A stretch of DNA of 64,000 bases from Rhynochetos jubatus (lineage: Eukaryota; Chordata; Aves; Eurypygiformes; Rhynochetidae): contig CM050650.1 of assembly GCA_027574665.1 (NCBI GenBank), forward strand, positions 104,753,086 through 104,817,085, given 5' to 3'. Within the stretch, counting starts at the first letter, position 1. Every line of letters begins with the position of its first letter. The notes under the pieces are model-generated. The model was not told where the DNA came from and ran no database searches. It was given only the letters and a program-made list of their open reading frames with translations. Positions 37,601 through 50,800 of the stretch are shown here, one piece after another. The translations under genes and the position numbers were made by a program.

Positions 37601-40600
37601 CTTCCTGTGAAAAGTCCTGTCACAGGCATCCTGTGAATGCACCCTTAGAGTAGCATGTGCAGTGTCAGTGACCTGATCTACAGAAAAAATTAGCTCAAAT
37701 GAATCTCCTTTACACTAGTACTTACGCTCTTCTCCCTTTATTTTCATAGCAAAGCAACCCATCTCTCTAATACGAATGACTGTGCTGTCTCACTATCTGC
37801 TCTTTTGATGCCTGCCTTGTACTTGAGTGCTTTATGGTTTTCTAAGGCATTTCTATGAGGGAAGGAAGGCTGCAGCATAGGGTGAATACAGTGGGGTAGT
37901 CGCATGGCTATTGTCCTCCCCTTGCATTCACACCACCCATAGCACAAGACAGCATTGCTCTACAGAAACGGCAGCTAAGTATAACAGGCCAGAGAGATTT
38001 TTCTGCCTCTGAAGCATGCTGTGCCATGGTTCTGCTTGTGTCCCCACAGCTGCCTTATAGGATGGATGAACCAAGGTCAACCTGACTGGTGTGGTCCCTC
38101 ATTCGACCATGCCCTCCACCGTGTCCAGAGATGGCTGCTGGCTGAGACCGAAACAGAGCTCCAGGTCTTGCTGAGTGTGCAACAGTCCTGAAGACTCAGC
38201 AGTAGCTCTTGAATCTGTGTCTTGGCCCTGTTTAGTTTGTTAAGGAGATAGTGGATTTCTCCTGTTACTAGTAAACATACCTGAATAGTCAACTACAGCA
38301 GCGTTAATCATCTGAATAAGTGAACAGCCCCCAGTATTGCATTTTAGGGCCCTTTCATCTTCAAGTTGGTCTATAAATGCTACACAGATGCAATTCCACA
38401 AGAATATCTAAGGCATAGGAGTTCAGTATACTCAATCCTTATAAGTTCAGGAAAATCATCCCAACAAGATTCTTACTTTTTCTAAAGAAAAATATCATTG
38501 GCACAGGGTATCAGTTTCTTCACTGTAAAATTCTATACCTGAAATATAGCTATACCTAGTCTAAGTTACAGGTAATACCTCCTTACAAGATATTTGTACT
38601 TGCAAACGTAAAAAACAACTTTTCTGTAAAAATTCAGGTTCTATTCCAGATGGTGACAGGTTTGCAGTACAGTGGAATATCATAATCATGTCATTATGCT
38701 TCCAGGATAATATAGCTATTACCCTGATTTGACATGTGTCAAAATATCCCTATAGTCTCTGTCATGCTGGTTAATACACCTCAGATGACAAGCTGCCTTA
38801 GGTCTTCAACAGTATGAGTGAAGAATATTAAGTGAGCATCATGTCAACTCCTAGTTCTATAAAGGTTAAGATACGACATTTTTTATAAACTTGTAATAAA
38901 TCATCACAGCTAAAATCTAGCGCTGCTTAAACTTGTTTAATAATAATGATAACCATAACTTGTATGCAGAAAATGTTTTAAAATCTAAAACCTTTTGAAA
39001 TATTTCACACTCAATAATTTTAGGAGCCACTTTTCCCAGGACTGAATCTGAGCATCCACTAGGGTTTTGCCTTTTGCTTGCAACATTAGTTCCTATCTCA
39101 TTATTTTAGGAGGAGGAAAAAAAAATATTAACTATGAATAAATTATATTATTTTTGAATATCAAAGCAGGTCAAATCCAAGAATTTTCCAAGCATTTCAA
39201 GTTTGATGGCAAGAACAAAACCATATAAAATCAGTCCTCATTGCAGATTGTGATTCCAGACATGAAGTAAGTTACAATGTGGCTCACTGGCCTCAGCAAA
39301 CCCAGAAAGATTTGCCTTCTGCAGTAAAAAAGGAAACATTTTCCAGTAAATAGAATGCAGAAGAGCATCAAGTTCCATAAATGTGACAAAAAAAAAAAAA
39401 AATCAAAATAAAAAAAAAAAATCAGTGCTTTCATAAGTTGAATCATGGAGTTTTTGTGAAACTATTTTTTGGGATTGCTGAAAACGAAAATAAATGGCAC
39501 TTCCATCAGTAAAAATGTCTTGTCCTATATATGCAAAGCTATCATTAGATATCTCCTCATTGTAGGCTTCAGAAGTGATTTAACTTTCCAGAACTCATTG
39601 AATATGATAGATTGGGACAATGATATTATGGCCTAACAGCTGGACTCTCTGCATGAAACAATTACTGCCAGTGAGGAAAGATGTGAGCAATTGGGTACAA
39701 GCCTAATGGAGACAGAAGGGAATGTTTTCAACCCAGAGGTAATAATAAAGGGATATGATTTAATTATTTCTAAACGGAGTAAAGCCAATAAATCTTCTAA
39801 ATCTAAACTAGACTTGATTAAAAATGAACTACCAAGAAAAAATATTTAAATTTTGAGGGGTTTATTCAAAGTTTTTCCAGAGAAGACACTTCATATTAAA
39901 ATGAATGCTAAAAGTATTTAGAATTCCTTTTCATTATTCTTCAAATCCATGCCATTTTTCCCTGTTAAGAAGTGAAGTTTTGTATTCTTTTCAGGTGCAA
40001 AGAGAAAAATCTATTTTGAAATTCTATCCTCCCATTTACCCCAGTAAGAAATATGGAGAAATTCATGAAAGAATCAGAGAATCTCAATATAATATTTAAT
40101 CATGTACTCAGAATTTTTGCACACACAGCCTCATGACCAATTTTTCACACTTTTGTGAGGGGATTTGGACAGCTAATCCTATTAAAAATGAGCACTCTCT
40201 TGATACCAAAGGGGAAAAAAAAAACCCAGGAATTTAAATAATAAGCTGCAGGGCATTATTCCTGATTCAATCTGCTTCTTTAAGAAGATACTTTGCATGA
40301 ATTATGCGAGATAATATTCCAAGACAACAATAATCACATGTCCTTCACATCTTCAATATTCACAATGTCATGAATTGAGGGCGTTAGAAATGTTGTGTTG
40401 ACAGCAGACCAGAAAAGATTGAGACAAAGAAGAAAGTTATTTGAGAGTTGCCCCACGCAGTTTCTTTCATGTTGTATAAAACTGAGTTGCTGAAAAATTT
40501 TGGCACAAGGATCAATTCACCTGGTGAGACAGAAGTTAGAGAAGCTCTTGTATGTTATTGCTGTTTGGTGACAAAAAATGAGAAAAATTAGAAAGAGTTT

Positions 40601-41139
40601 TATAATAATCAACCCTATAATCCAACTGTTGTTAATAAAATGAAAGTGACGTTTGGTTTTGCAATTGACAAGCAAAATATTTTTTGGCATCTTGGATGAG
40701 CAGTGGGCCTTAGAAGCCAGAAAACATTTTGTGGCTCTTCAGACATCAGGCTTCAAACACCACCAAGCACACTATACTTCCTAGATTCAGTAACACTGAT
40801 CTATTCAGTAAGGCTAGGAGCATGTTGTCTGGAAAACTGTGGAATTCTATTCTAAGGCAGCTGAAACTATCAATTAATCCAAGTAAATTTACTTAAAAAT
40901 ATTTAAACAAAGTTTAAAAGAAGAAAACTTTTAAAATTATTATACATTTCTGGCAAGATACAATAAATTCCAAATCAGAGAAGAAGAGAAAAAAATCTCA
41001 ATCTTTATGGGCTTTTAGTTGTTTATTCCATAAATGGGGTCCCAAATTCAGTTCCCTCTTCTGTGTTCTGAAATTTCATCCTATATTACCTTCCTCCCAG
41101 AAGTTTAATTTACTGTAATCCACCACATTCTGGGTTTTT
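34611..41139. other. Long unique AT-rich stretch, no confirmed gene
   Basis: About 6.5 kb without a recognised transposon. It holds the longest non-repeat open frame of the window (34949-35596, minus, 215 codons; see findings), which resembles no protein I know. Poly-A tracts lie at 39388-39421. A motif-rich block at 36020-36380 may be regulatory. Confidence 0.5.
39388..39421. repeat. Two A-rich runs (A15 and A12)
   Basis: Adenine runs at 39388-39402 and 39410-39421 separated by TCAAAAT. Confidence 0.9.
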
Positions 41140-41397
41140 AATGGGTTTAAACTGAAAGCAGGGAGATTTAGATTAGGTATCAGGAAGAAATTCTTCACAG
41201 AGAGGGTGGTGAGGCACTGGAACAGGCTGCCCAGAGAAGCTGTGGAGGCCCCATCCCTGGCTGTCTTCAAGGCCAGGCTGGATGAGGCTTTGAGCAACCT
41301 GGTCTAGTGGAGGGTGTCCCTGCCCATGGCAGGGGGGTTGGAACTGGATGATCTTTAAGGTCCCTTCCAACCCAAACCATTCTATGGTTCTATGATA
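41140..41397 (+). mobile_element. CR1 LINE, 5'-truncated, well preserved
   Basis: Sense CR1 end from 'taatgggtttaaactgaaag' through 'ttcttcacagagagggtggt' and 'ggggttggaactggatgatc' to the tail TTCTATGGTTCTATGAT. It is close in sequence to the antisense copies at 5331 and 34231, so it belongs to the youngest CR1 type here. Only the end of ORF2 and the 3' UTR are present. Confidence 0.95.
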
Positions 41398-41637
41398 CCA
41401 TGAAATGTCACTCTTGATCTTTGGTATTTAACTGTTGTCTATTAGGAGACTTTTTTACTACGGGTTTGCTAACCCATCAAAACCCAACTGAATTATTTTC
41501 TTTTTAACTGAAGGATGAACTGAAATACACCTTAAGAAAGCCTGTGGGCCACACAAATTTGGAGTGAGTCGTCACTGTGCTGTATGGCAGGGCTGCCCCT
41601 TGGGACCTCTGAGCAAGCTGTAGGAGTGAGCCAGTAG

Positions 41638-41826
41638 GAATGCCATGATGTTCATCAAAGACAAACACGAAGTCCTACATCTGAGAAGAAATAACCCTAA
41701 GTCACCAATACACTCTGAGACCTGCCTGTCCAGGGAACAGCTATTCTGAAGAGGTCCTGTGGGTCCTGGTGGGCCACAAGCTGGCCTGAAGTCACCGGTG
41801 AGCCCTGTCAGCAGGGATGGCCAACA
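41638..41826 (+). mobile_element. Decayed CR1 LINE fragment
   Basis: A diverged sense fragment of CR1 ORF2 just downstream of the RT motifs, suggested by 'atgatgttcatcaaagacaa', 'gaagtcctacatctg' and 'gtcctggtgggccacaagct' in the expected order. The 3' end is missing. It differs far more from the other copies than they do among themselves, so it is the oldest or most damaged CR1 in the window. Confidence 0.6.
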
Positions 41827-44800
41827 GCATGGCTGTTGGGGTTGGGGAACACAGATAGGGACCCGTGCTTCAGTGTGCTTGAGGAACTTTGAGATGAATT
41901 TTGTGCCAGCATAGTCTCCAGTGGGCTGTGAGGAGCTGCATGGGCTAATGCAGGCTAGCACCCATATCTCCAGTGGGAGAAGGAAGTATATAAAGCAGGA
42001 AACACAGGAGAGGGGTGAACAGACACAGGGAGGGCACACCTTTGCACGTCACTCTGTGTGTCTGATTAGAAGAAGGGATATTAGTTAAAAGAAAGATGCT
42101 GTGAAATTCGTAATGTTTATTAACATTTTTTATATGTCTAGTAATGTGGTTTATTTGTCGTATTGCTGATACCAATGCTGAAGGTACAGATCACTCGTTA
42201 GCAATTAATTATGTATCCCTGCTTTACAAATAAACTTCTTAGACTGTGATTTATTTTTAAGTACATGCTCTTTTATGTGAAATATATTAGCCAATTTCTA
42301 TATATTTTTATACACTGAGCCACCTTTATAGCTGAAGAAGTGCGTCACTCCCACTCTTTTTTTTGAGATACAAAGATTGAACAAATAGAAATAGGTCAGC
42401 TAATGAAAATCTTGTAGAGATAAGAGAAAGAATGGCAGATGAGGGAGTAAAATAGGAAATTTTAAGTATTTTTGGTTGGGATTGAGAGCTTGGAAATGTA
42501 TCTAAGAACCAATATTAAGACTCTGCAAGGAACTGTCCTTTGTGCTGAGAAACTATAAAGAGCTGTTCTCAGCACAAAACAGAAAAAAAAAATTAATTTT
42601 AGAGATTAAAACTCTGAGCATAATCAGAATTTTACCAAAAATGTGTATCCATCTGGCCAGTTACTGGGATCACACGGAAAATATTGTAAAGGATAATACC
42701 AACATACATCCTGCATCATATCATTACAAAATCTGAACCTAACTTCCTATTTTCCATACTCAAGTCTATAAAGAAGTATAACTGCAGCAGATTTTTTTCT
42801 GGAGCCTTGAAGAATTGAAAATCAAGACAATCACTGTGAAGAATTCTACTTCATTTTAATTTCTGAGAGATGTCATCTTCTAAAGTTGGTACAAAGTATT
42901 TCCATTGACAAAAAATAAGCAAAGAAAATATTGTAAATTAGCTTAAAATTAGTTCACTGATTCATACTATGGAAATGAAGTTTCTATGTGGGTGGGATTT
43001 TTTTTTTTTTTTAATTTCTCCTATCAGAATGAAAAGAATTCTGAAATTCTTATAAAATATGTTTCTTATTATTAGATTGCAGAGGACTCAAAATGATAAT
43101 TGAGTTCTTGTGAAGTTAAAAAAACACTATCCTTTCAACAGTATTTGTGTTTCCGTAAAATTTGCCAAAAGAATGAAGGAAAAACAGTCATTCCATTTGA
43201 AAATATCCTGAAGAAGGTTTATGCTTTTTATAACAACTGTCTCTCCGACATACAGTTTAAAATAGAACATTTAGAGAAAAAACCCAACAATTTGTGATAG
43301 TTTTTCATTCTGTTCTAGTTCGCATTGGCAAAGTAAGATGATCTACTGAAAAATATCATTAAAAAGATACCAAACTCTTCTCTCTTTTATGTACATCCTT
43401 CATTTTGAAATCTTACGTTTTTATGTTCTTTGAGCTTTACTTAGACCATTTAGACTCAGTCACAGAGATATATCAGCTAATTATGACACATATTGCGATT
43501 CTGTCCAGTATATCTTTTCTGCACTGGTACTTAAATGCAATAATAAATAAGTTGAAACAGAAGCTTTCTATTCTTTTTCTTTTCTGACAGAAAGAATAGG
43601 TATTACATCACATCTAACTTCTGTGATAATTTATCATTGTGTAAAATAACTCCAAATGTCTTAACAAACCTAATTTTATTAAAATTAATCAGTGAATCTA
43701 TAACAAGCTTATATTTATCTAAAGCTTAGTAATCAAGTACTTATTTACTTATTAAAAAAAACCAACCACCAAAAAAACAAAACCAAAAACAGAGAAGTGA
43801 AAATCAACAGAATATAGCTAACAAGAAATATTAAATTGACTTACGTGATATGTGATTATTTGATGCACATTGTTCAGGTTTGTTGCTCCAAGAAAAGATT
43901 TCAATACAGGTAACAATGAAGTAGTCATATTTTATTTAGATGGAATACCTCTGTTGGTTGTGTTTGTTTGCTTTTTAGTACATGAGATCAAACCAAGGAT
44001 ACAACCAACATATTTGGTACCACATCAAGCTAAGGCTTCTAGCTAGTTCTTTCTGCTCACTAATAGTATAAATTATTTTACCTTCTTTAAGATGCTTATA
44101 TAGTCAATCACTGCTCAAAAGGTATTTCGGGGGGCCATGTTATACTGCATTGCTCTGCAAAGTATAGAACTGGTAGGAAATATTTCATTTGGAATTTTTT
44201 CCTGGCAGAAAGTTATGTTTGAAAGGCTGATATGCTTCTTACTAATTTTGTAAGGCCTCAGAAGTAGGACTTGTTAGACTTCTTGTCTGGGCTGTTCTTG
44301 GCTAGCCTGGAGTTAGTTTTATTTTACTTTGTTTAGTGGTAGGAGCAATTTTATAATGAAGGTTTGTTATTACCTAATTTTTTTTACTTCTGCATAGTTT
44401 TTTACAACTGAGGTGCATAACCATATAATAATTTTAAAATTAATTCTAGTAGGAAATAACTTTCTTGTGTAGCATCATGATGTAAAGAATAAGGGTGGGA
44501 TGAGAGCAAGGTTTTGGAAACAGGAACACAGACACAGGATGCAGCATGGAATAGACATGGCCTGGAATGATAACAAGTAGGCCTAGGAGGATCCTGCATC
44601 CCCAAGACTATGAACAGCTCACTGGTGGTCAGCTGCAGAAATGCCAATGTAGGGAGTTGAACAAAAACAACTATAAGAGAGAACAGTATCCAGAATAACT
44701 CACTCTCCATATATGTTAAATAAAGATTTAATGTGGCATTTTAGACCAGTGCAGGTTGAAGGAGGTACAAAAAGGGTCAGGAAGTATACAGAAGTATGCA

Positions 44801-47800
44801 AATGGACCCTAGAGTATGAAGAAGGAAACCATCAGTAACAGGGTCATATTCCCCCCAGTGAAAGACTGGGGATGCGATAAAGCCCCCAGCTACCCTGGTC
44901 TGAAACCAAAAGCCATAAGATAGGAGATTGCATAACACTAGAGCAAGGTGCAGATACTAGGAAATATGTGAGTATAATAATTTTAATTGTATTGTTATTA
45001 TTGAGACTGAAAAGACCCAGTCACAAACAAGGTGAGAAAAGGCACCAGGAAAAAAACTTTGCTGTTACACAAGTCAGATTTTAAAAGTTTCCTAACACAA
45101 CAGAAGTTTCATGCTATCATTTGAGAAATTACCTGTAACTGAAGTTTTATAACAGATTTAAAACTTAACTAGTCAAAATATTTTCCTTCAATAAAAAACT
45201 ATGTCCATATTGCTCCCAAAATTTCCACCAATCCCACCTGAGACAAGCCAAGACTGTCTGGTCAGAGCTCATTAATTCAATATTTTTGGGAAGAAGTGAC
45301 AGCAACAATATATGTCTATTATATTTATCCTTATTTAACTGAAGTAGTAAACAATGTTCTTACATTTGAAATAACTCACAGTGACAAAGAAGTAGGCCAA
45401 GATTCTCTCCACATACTTGCATGTGTCAATCAGAAGTAGGTCTGTTTAAATAAATCAAGTTACACCCATACAAACTCACTGTAATTGCAAGGAGATAGCA
45501 TTTCCAGGGTTATGATGGTAGAAAGATATTATGTGAAAATGACACAATTAATTTTCTCCTCTTCTCCCTGGTGTTGCTTAGGAAAAGGTGGTGACAGCTC
45601 AGAGGTGGGAAAAGATGTGATGAGGGACAAGGGGAGGGAGGAGAAATGGCTGAACGACTGTCAGCTGGCAAGCCTGCTGTCAGCCAGCAATGGTTTACGC
45701 TGTAAATGGGCAAAGTCAGGGCAGTAGGGTTTGAAGGCCACTTAGGGAGGAAGGGAGTAAAGCACGTTGTTTAAGTAAGGTAATTAAGAGGGGAGAAGTA
45801 GTTTTAGGATTTTTGTGACAGAGGTCTGGCAGGTAGGGAGCCTCTCAGCCAAAAGGGACAGCTGGCTGAATCCGAACACTTGTCTAGATAGACAGCAGAG
45901 GAGACAAATACATTATCCCTAGCAGTACACAGTCTGCCCTAAAATATTTAAAAAATACTATTTGAAAATAATCCACTCTGAAGTCCTGGAGAGATGGAGT
46001 CATGGTTCTTTCTCACTTGCCTCGATGTGGCCCAGTGGCTGTGGCAACTGTGGCCAAGCCAGCAGTACTGCCAGGCCTGGGGCCTGAGAAAAGGCTCTAA
46101 CTCTGCATATGATTTTGTTTTTAACACAGAACTTTGGTTTATTGGGAAACACAAGGTCAGTTCTACATCCTGGTTAAAGCTACTGTATTTTGGTGAGGGT
46201 GAGATGATGGACTGTGCTATCGAGAGAAACCACTTTACAATGAGGCAGCTAAAGGAAAAAACCATCAGTAAAGCAGTCAGAAGAGTTGGGATTCACCCCT
46301 GAAGTGACACAAAGATGAAGAGCAGGCTTAATCCTCTAATCAGTTTTCATGCCATTGTTTGCCTACAGAAGTTAATAAATGTAAGAGTCGGAAAATGAGG
46401 GTGGGGTTGCTCACAGGATAAAAGCACATTCAGGTGTGTCTGTGCAGCCTAAGCAGAGGAAGTCAAGACTTTTGACTACAACTTTTTATCTTGAATGACT
46501 ATTTCAGGGGAAAAAATACGTGGGAGTAGTTCTATAGAGTAATTGAACAGTGGTAACATACAAGATAGATAAGAGTACTGTTGCAATGGTTTATTTTTGA
46601 ACTTTGAATAATTCTGGTAAAATATATGGAAATACAGAGAATATACTCATTGATAAAAGTCTAAGTTTTGAAAAGATAAATCTTCCTATTCTTTTAAGAA
46701 TGCTTTTTTCCAGTGACCAAAATGAACTTTGACCTTTTTAACTTTACCCATTTCCTCTTGAGTTGAAAAATAAAAAACATTTAAATAAGTTATTTCAGAC
46801 AGAGTTCTTTTCAGACAGAGAGGTGGATGAACAGAAACTGAAAGTGGGAATTACATCTATCAAAATGAGACAAACATCTTTGTAAAAAAACCCCTAATTT
46901 ATTCAAATAATTGCATAAATAAAAAATAAAGTTCATTTGATAATTTTTTGGTGAAAGCTGCTTTGAGGGAGTAATTCAAATTTGTTTAATTATGAGTGAA
47001 TAATCAAATTTATGCTCAGTACCAAGGCATTGCAGGTATTATTGTATTATATGGTTCATGACTGCTTGCTTTGAGTACAAACCTAAAAAATACCAGAAAA
47101 TACCTGACCAATTGCATTCTTCTAAGTAGTTCAACTACTGAGCCTAATTGTTGTTAATTTCTACCTCAGAAATCTTTTTTCATACTTCTCTTTGCCCCTG
47201 CAACTTTTATTTAAGTTTTTATTTCAGTTTGCTTATTTTGCTTAAAATACAAAACATTACAAGTAGCAACACAGCATTGATGGAAGTCAAATGCTATACA
47301 ATTTGTCTGTGTGTATTAATGACATCATGAATGTATATTGTAGTGCAATTCCTACAGAATCAAGGTGCACACGATGAAAACCAGCATACTTTATATGATC
47401 CCTGGCAAATGAGAAAGCAAGCAATGTCCTACTTTTTTTATAGGTATATTGTAGGCATACCTATTTTTCTTCCTTTTACTAACAAATATGCTGTACATAG
47501 TACCCCGACTGACTATAATAGAATCTGTAAGACTTTCAAACTGGAAAAAATTTGAAATAAAATTCTGTATTTCTTACAAAATGTATCTTTTTTTTGTTAA
47601 AAAGCATATTGCCTAACTTGAATAGCTAGCATACACTTTTAAATACAACTTCTTATGGACTGAACTGAAATTGTTTACACATTGCAAGCTAAGGTTCCAT
47701 ACACGACAATTACACAGCTATGACACAGGCAATATATTTCCAGGGAAGTATGTGTGCTATTTTTTTTACAAGTAAAACTTCAGGGATAGAACTAAATTTA

Positions 47801-50800
47801 TACATTTATGCAAATTCAGATTTTGAAATCCAAAGCTGTTATCTTAAAGAAGCCTGAATGAGATTGAGATACCAGTGTCTGGGGTCTGCTCTAGTAAGCG
47901 CACATTCTGTGAACCCACGTTGCTCTGGCAGGACTGGATCCCTCATATGATGCCAGGGTGACAGAGGTAATTGTCACTAAGGAAATAGTCCTTGCTGAGG
48001 AAGAAGGATCTGGTTAATCTCTTTCTTCCATTCTCCTGACAAGGATGCACTGACTCAAGATTGCATACCACAGTCCACTATTCAGGAGAGTCGTTATTTC
48101 GCAATAAAGAGAAAATATGCTTCTCTCATAAAACAGTCTGATGGTGGCACAGGAATGCAAGATACCACAAAGAAAATCCCATGAAATCTCTTTATATTCT
48201 ATTTCCAAATTATTCTTGTGTATTTTGTTTGTATCTTCCTACTTCAAAATAAGGAAGATTTAGACTTTACATGTGTACATATATTCATTATGCATACAGG
48301 GAAATGCACATTTCTGTAGATGAATTGATTTGGTCCAGCAGTTCAATAACAGTTACTAAATCATCTGGATAAAGACTGATGGGTTCCTGTCCTCTGCACA
48401 ATAACAACTGGTGGAGAGGAAAATTCCTCAGAGACCAGAAATGCTCAGTTTGTGCATTGTAAGAGAAATTTTTAACTGGATAGGAGATCATTTTAAACAA
48501 TCCTAAGGTTAGGATTGAAGTAAGTGCTCTGTCTTTGTAAATGAAACCATACCAGGCACCCCACTTCTCTGCAGAAATGAGGCTAGTTGAGAACATACTG
48601 AACTCCAAGCTTGCTGGGCTAATCTCTCTCCTTTTTCATCAGGAGTTTCCCTGCTTTTAAGCATAGATGTAGACCTGACCTAACTGCCTTGCTATCCATG
48701 TGGTAGCATAACAAACAATTTTCTTGCACCTCCAGACTGTCATTCACTGTCAGTGATCCACATGCCTGAAATGCACTTGGATTTAACACAGACAGACAAA
48801 AGATAGTGGGTAAAGAAAAAGGGATTAGGACAATTTACTTGAAAGTCAATGTATTTAAATCCTATGTCTACATCAAGTCAAACTTCATAGGCTTATGGCT
48901 GGACTGCCACGATCAGTTCTGGTGGACACTGTAAAATGGCTGCTGAAAAGTGAAAGTGCTACAGTGTGAGTCAAAATCTGAGAAGATTTAATATCCTGTG
49001 GGTTTTTTTTTTTTTTTAGATAAAAACCACTGGTATAACGTATAAAAAGCCTTTTATGCCTAAATTTTTCAATAAAATGGAAAAATATTTTGTTATGAAT
49101 GGTATTTAACATCAGAGCCTTAAAAATCATCTCATAGAAAAATAATTAGTAGGAAATGAAAAGTAGTTTGACTTGTACAGTATAAGCTGCAAAAAAGTGT
49201 CACTGGCTTTATTACAAAAGACTCCCTATTTCAGTTATTCAATCTAACAAACATGCAAACTACTTAATGCCATAAAGACTATTTGCCTTTATAAAGGCTC
49301 TTCTAAGATAAAGGAAAAAACCTTCTGTAAAACTGTTATCTTCATACCGAATATATTATTTTTTCTGTGGAACTTAATTAAACAAGACTACCACATTGCC
49401 AAATATACTGTATGTAGTGTTTAATTAAACCAACAGAAATGGGACAAAATTCAGCATAAACTCTAGAAGTAAAATTAGGAATTACCAGATTTCTCCACTG
49501 TACATGATCTCTATGCTATTGTTGTAAAGGAACAATAAAATCAGCTTCCATTCCATCAAGCCAAAAAAGAATATCAGAGAAATAAGATGTTAACTGGCTT
49601 TTTGTTTCATTGCTCCATCACTGAAAGTAGTGGAAACTGATTGATATCCTCCAATTTGCTTATATAAGGATATGTAACAAATATTGAGGAACTTATGAAG
49701 TGAGCATATAGGGCACTTTTTCTTAAAAGAAAAGTTTATTGTAAATGATCTTCACTTTAAGTTAACATGATAGAGATAAGTCAGCCATCAGGAAGGCAAT
49801 AGGTCCTAGTTAACCTTTATCAGGAATCAGAGAGGAAGCTGTTTGTCTAGCTTGCTGTGTAATCATAACAGTAAGTGGTTAGAGGGTCCAGCTGCTCATA
49901 ATTAGTGCTCTAAATATGCTTCCGAGGACTTGATTAGTGAACACGTTCCTTTGCCCGAGACCTTAACCAAAGCCTATGGGAATTCTTGCCATAAGGAGAC
50001 AGTTAATCAATTAGAAAGTGCAGAGAATGATCAGAGCAAGAAAAATAAGTCAATTACAGGGCAACTGTTGAGCTTCATTTCAAAATAGCTTTGCCAATGC
50101 ACAGCCAATGTAATATAAACTGTATCAGAACAGTGTTCCCAGTAGAGACAGGGAATACTAGCTTTACTGAACCTTCAGGAGAATGATGTTAATTTTATGA
50201 AAGGCATTATAAATTGCAGCAGCCTTTAATATAAGGGGATTGTATCTGATAAAGATTCCTCTGATCCTGCTTCTTATGTATTTACAGACTTAAATTTCAA
50301 CATTTTGAAGTATTTTAAAGGATCACCAGGAAAACAAGGAATTCCCATGTCAGTAGTTCCAAAATCCACTTGAGTAACAATCGGCATCATACAAATTTAT
50401 TCCAGCTTTTTTTTTTAAGACCCAAGAATTAAGCTTTTAAATGTAAATATGGATGTAAATGTGCTGATAAAGACTTTTTAAGAGCTCTGGTATTTTGTCA
50501 TGGCAGGGTGCTTAATACTGAATAATGAATTGCTAAGAGAAGTGAAGTAAAGGCTTGAGTCCATGTGCAATGCATAGACCAGAGCTTTCTTCCCATTCCA
50601 CTCATCAGGTTTTATTTCCATTAGATTTTGATTTATTTTGCAAATAGATTGTATCTATTTAGTATTATTTTGACACTGTGGAGAAAATATTTAAGTCTCT
50701 AACCTTTCTTTATATAAGAAATATAACATATTTTCATTCTTTAAAACCAAATTGGTGGGGTTTTGCCTTTTTTTTTTTTTTTGGCATTTATTCTTATTGT

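Noticed and set aside
44460-44960. Purine-rich, slightly GC-richer block that might be an old retroelement
   Set aside because: No terminal signals, tail or recognisable coding motif; kept only as a composition note.
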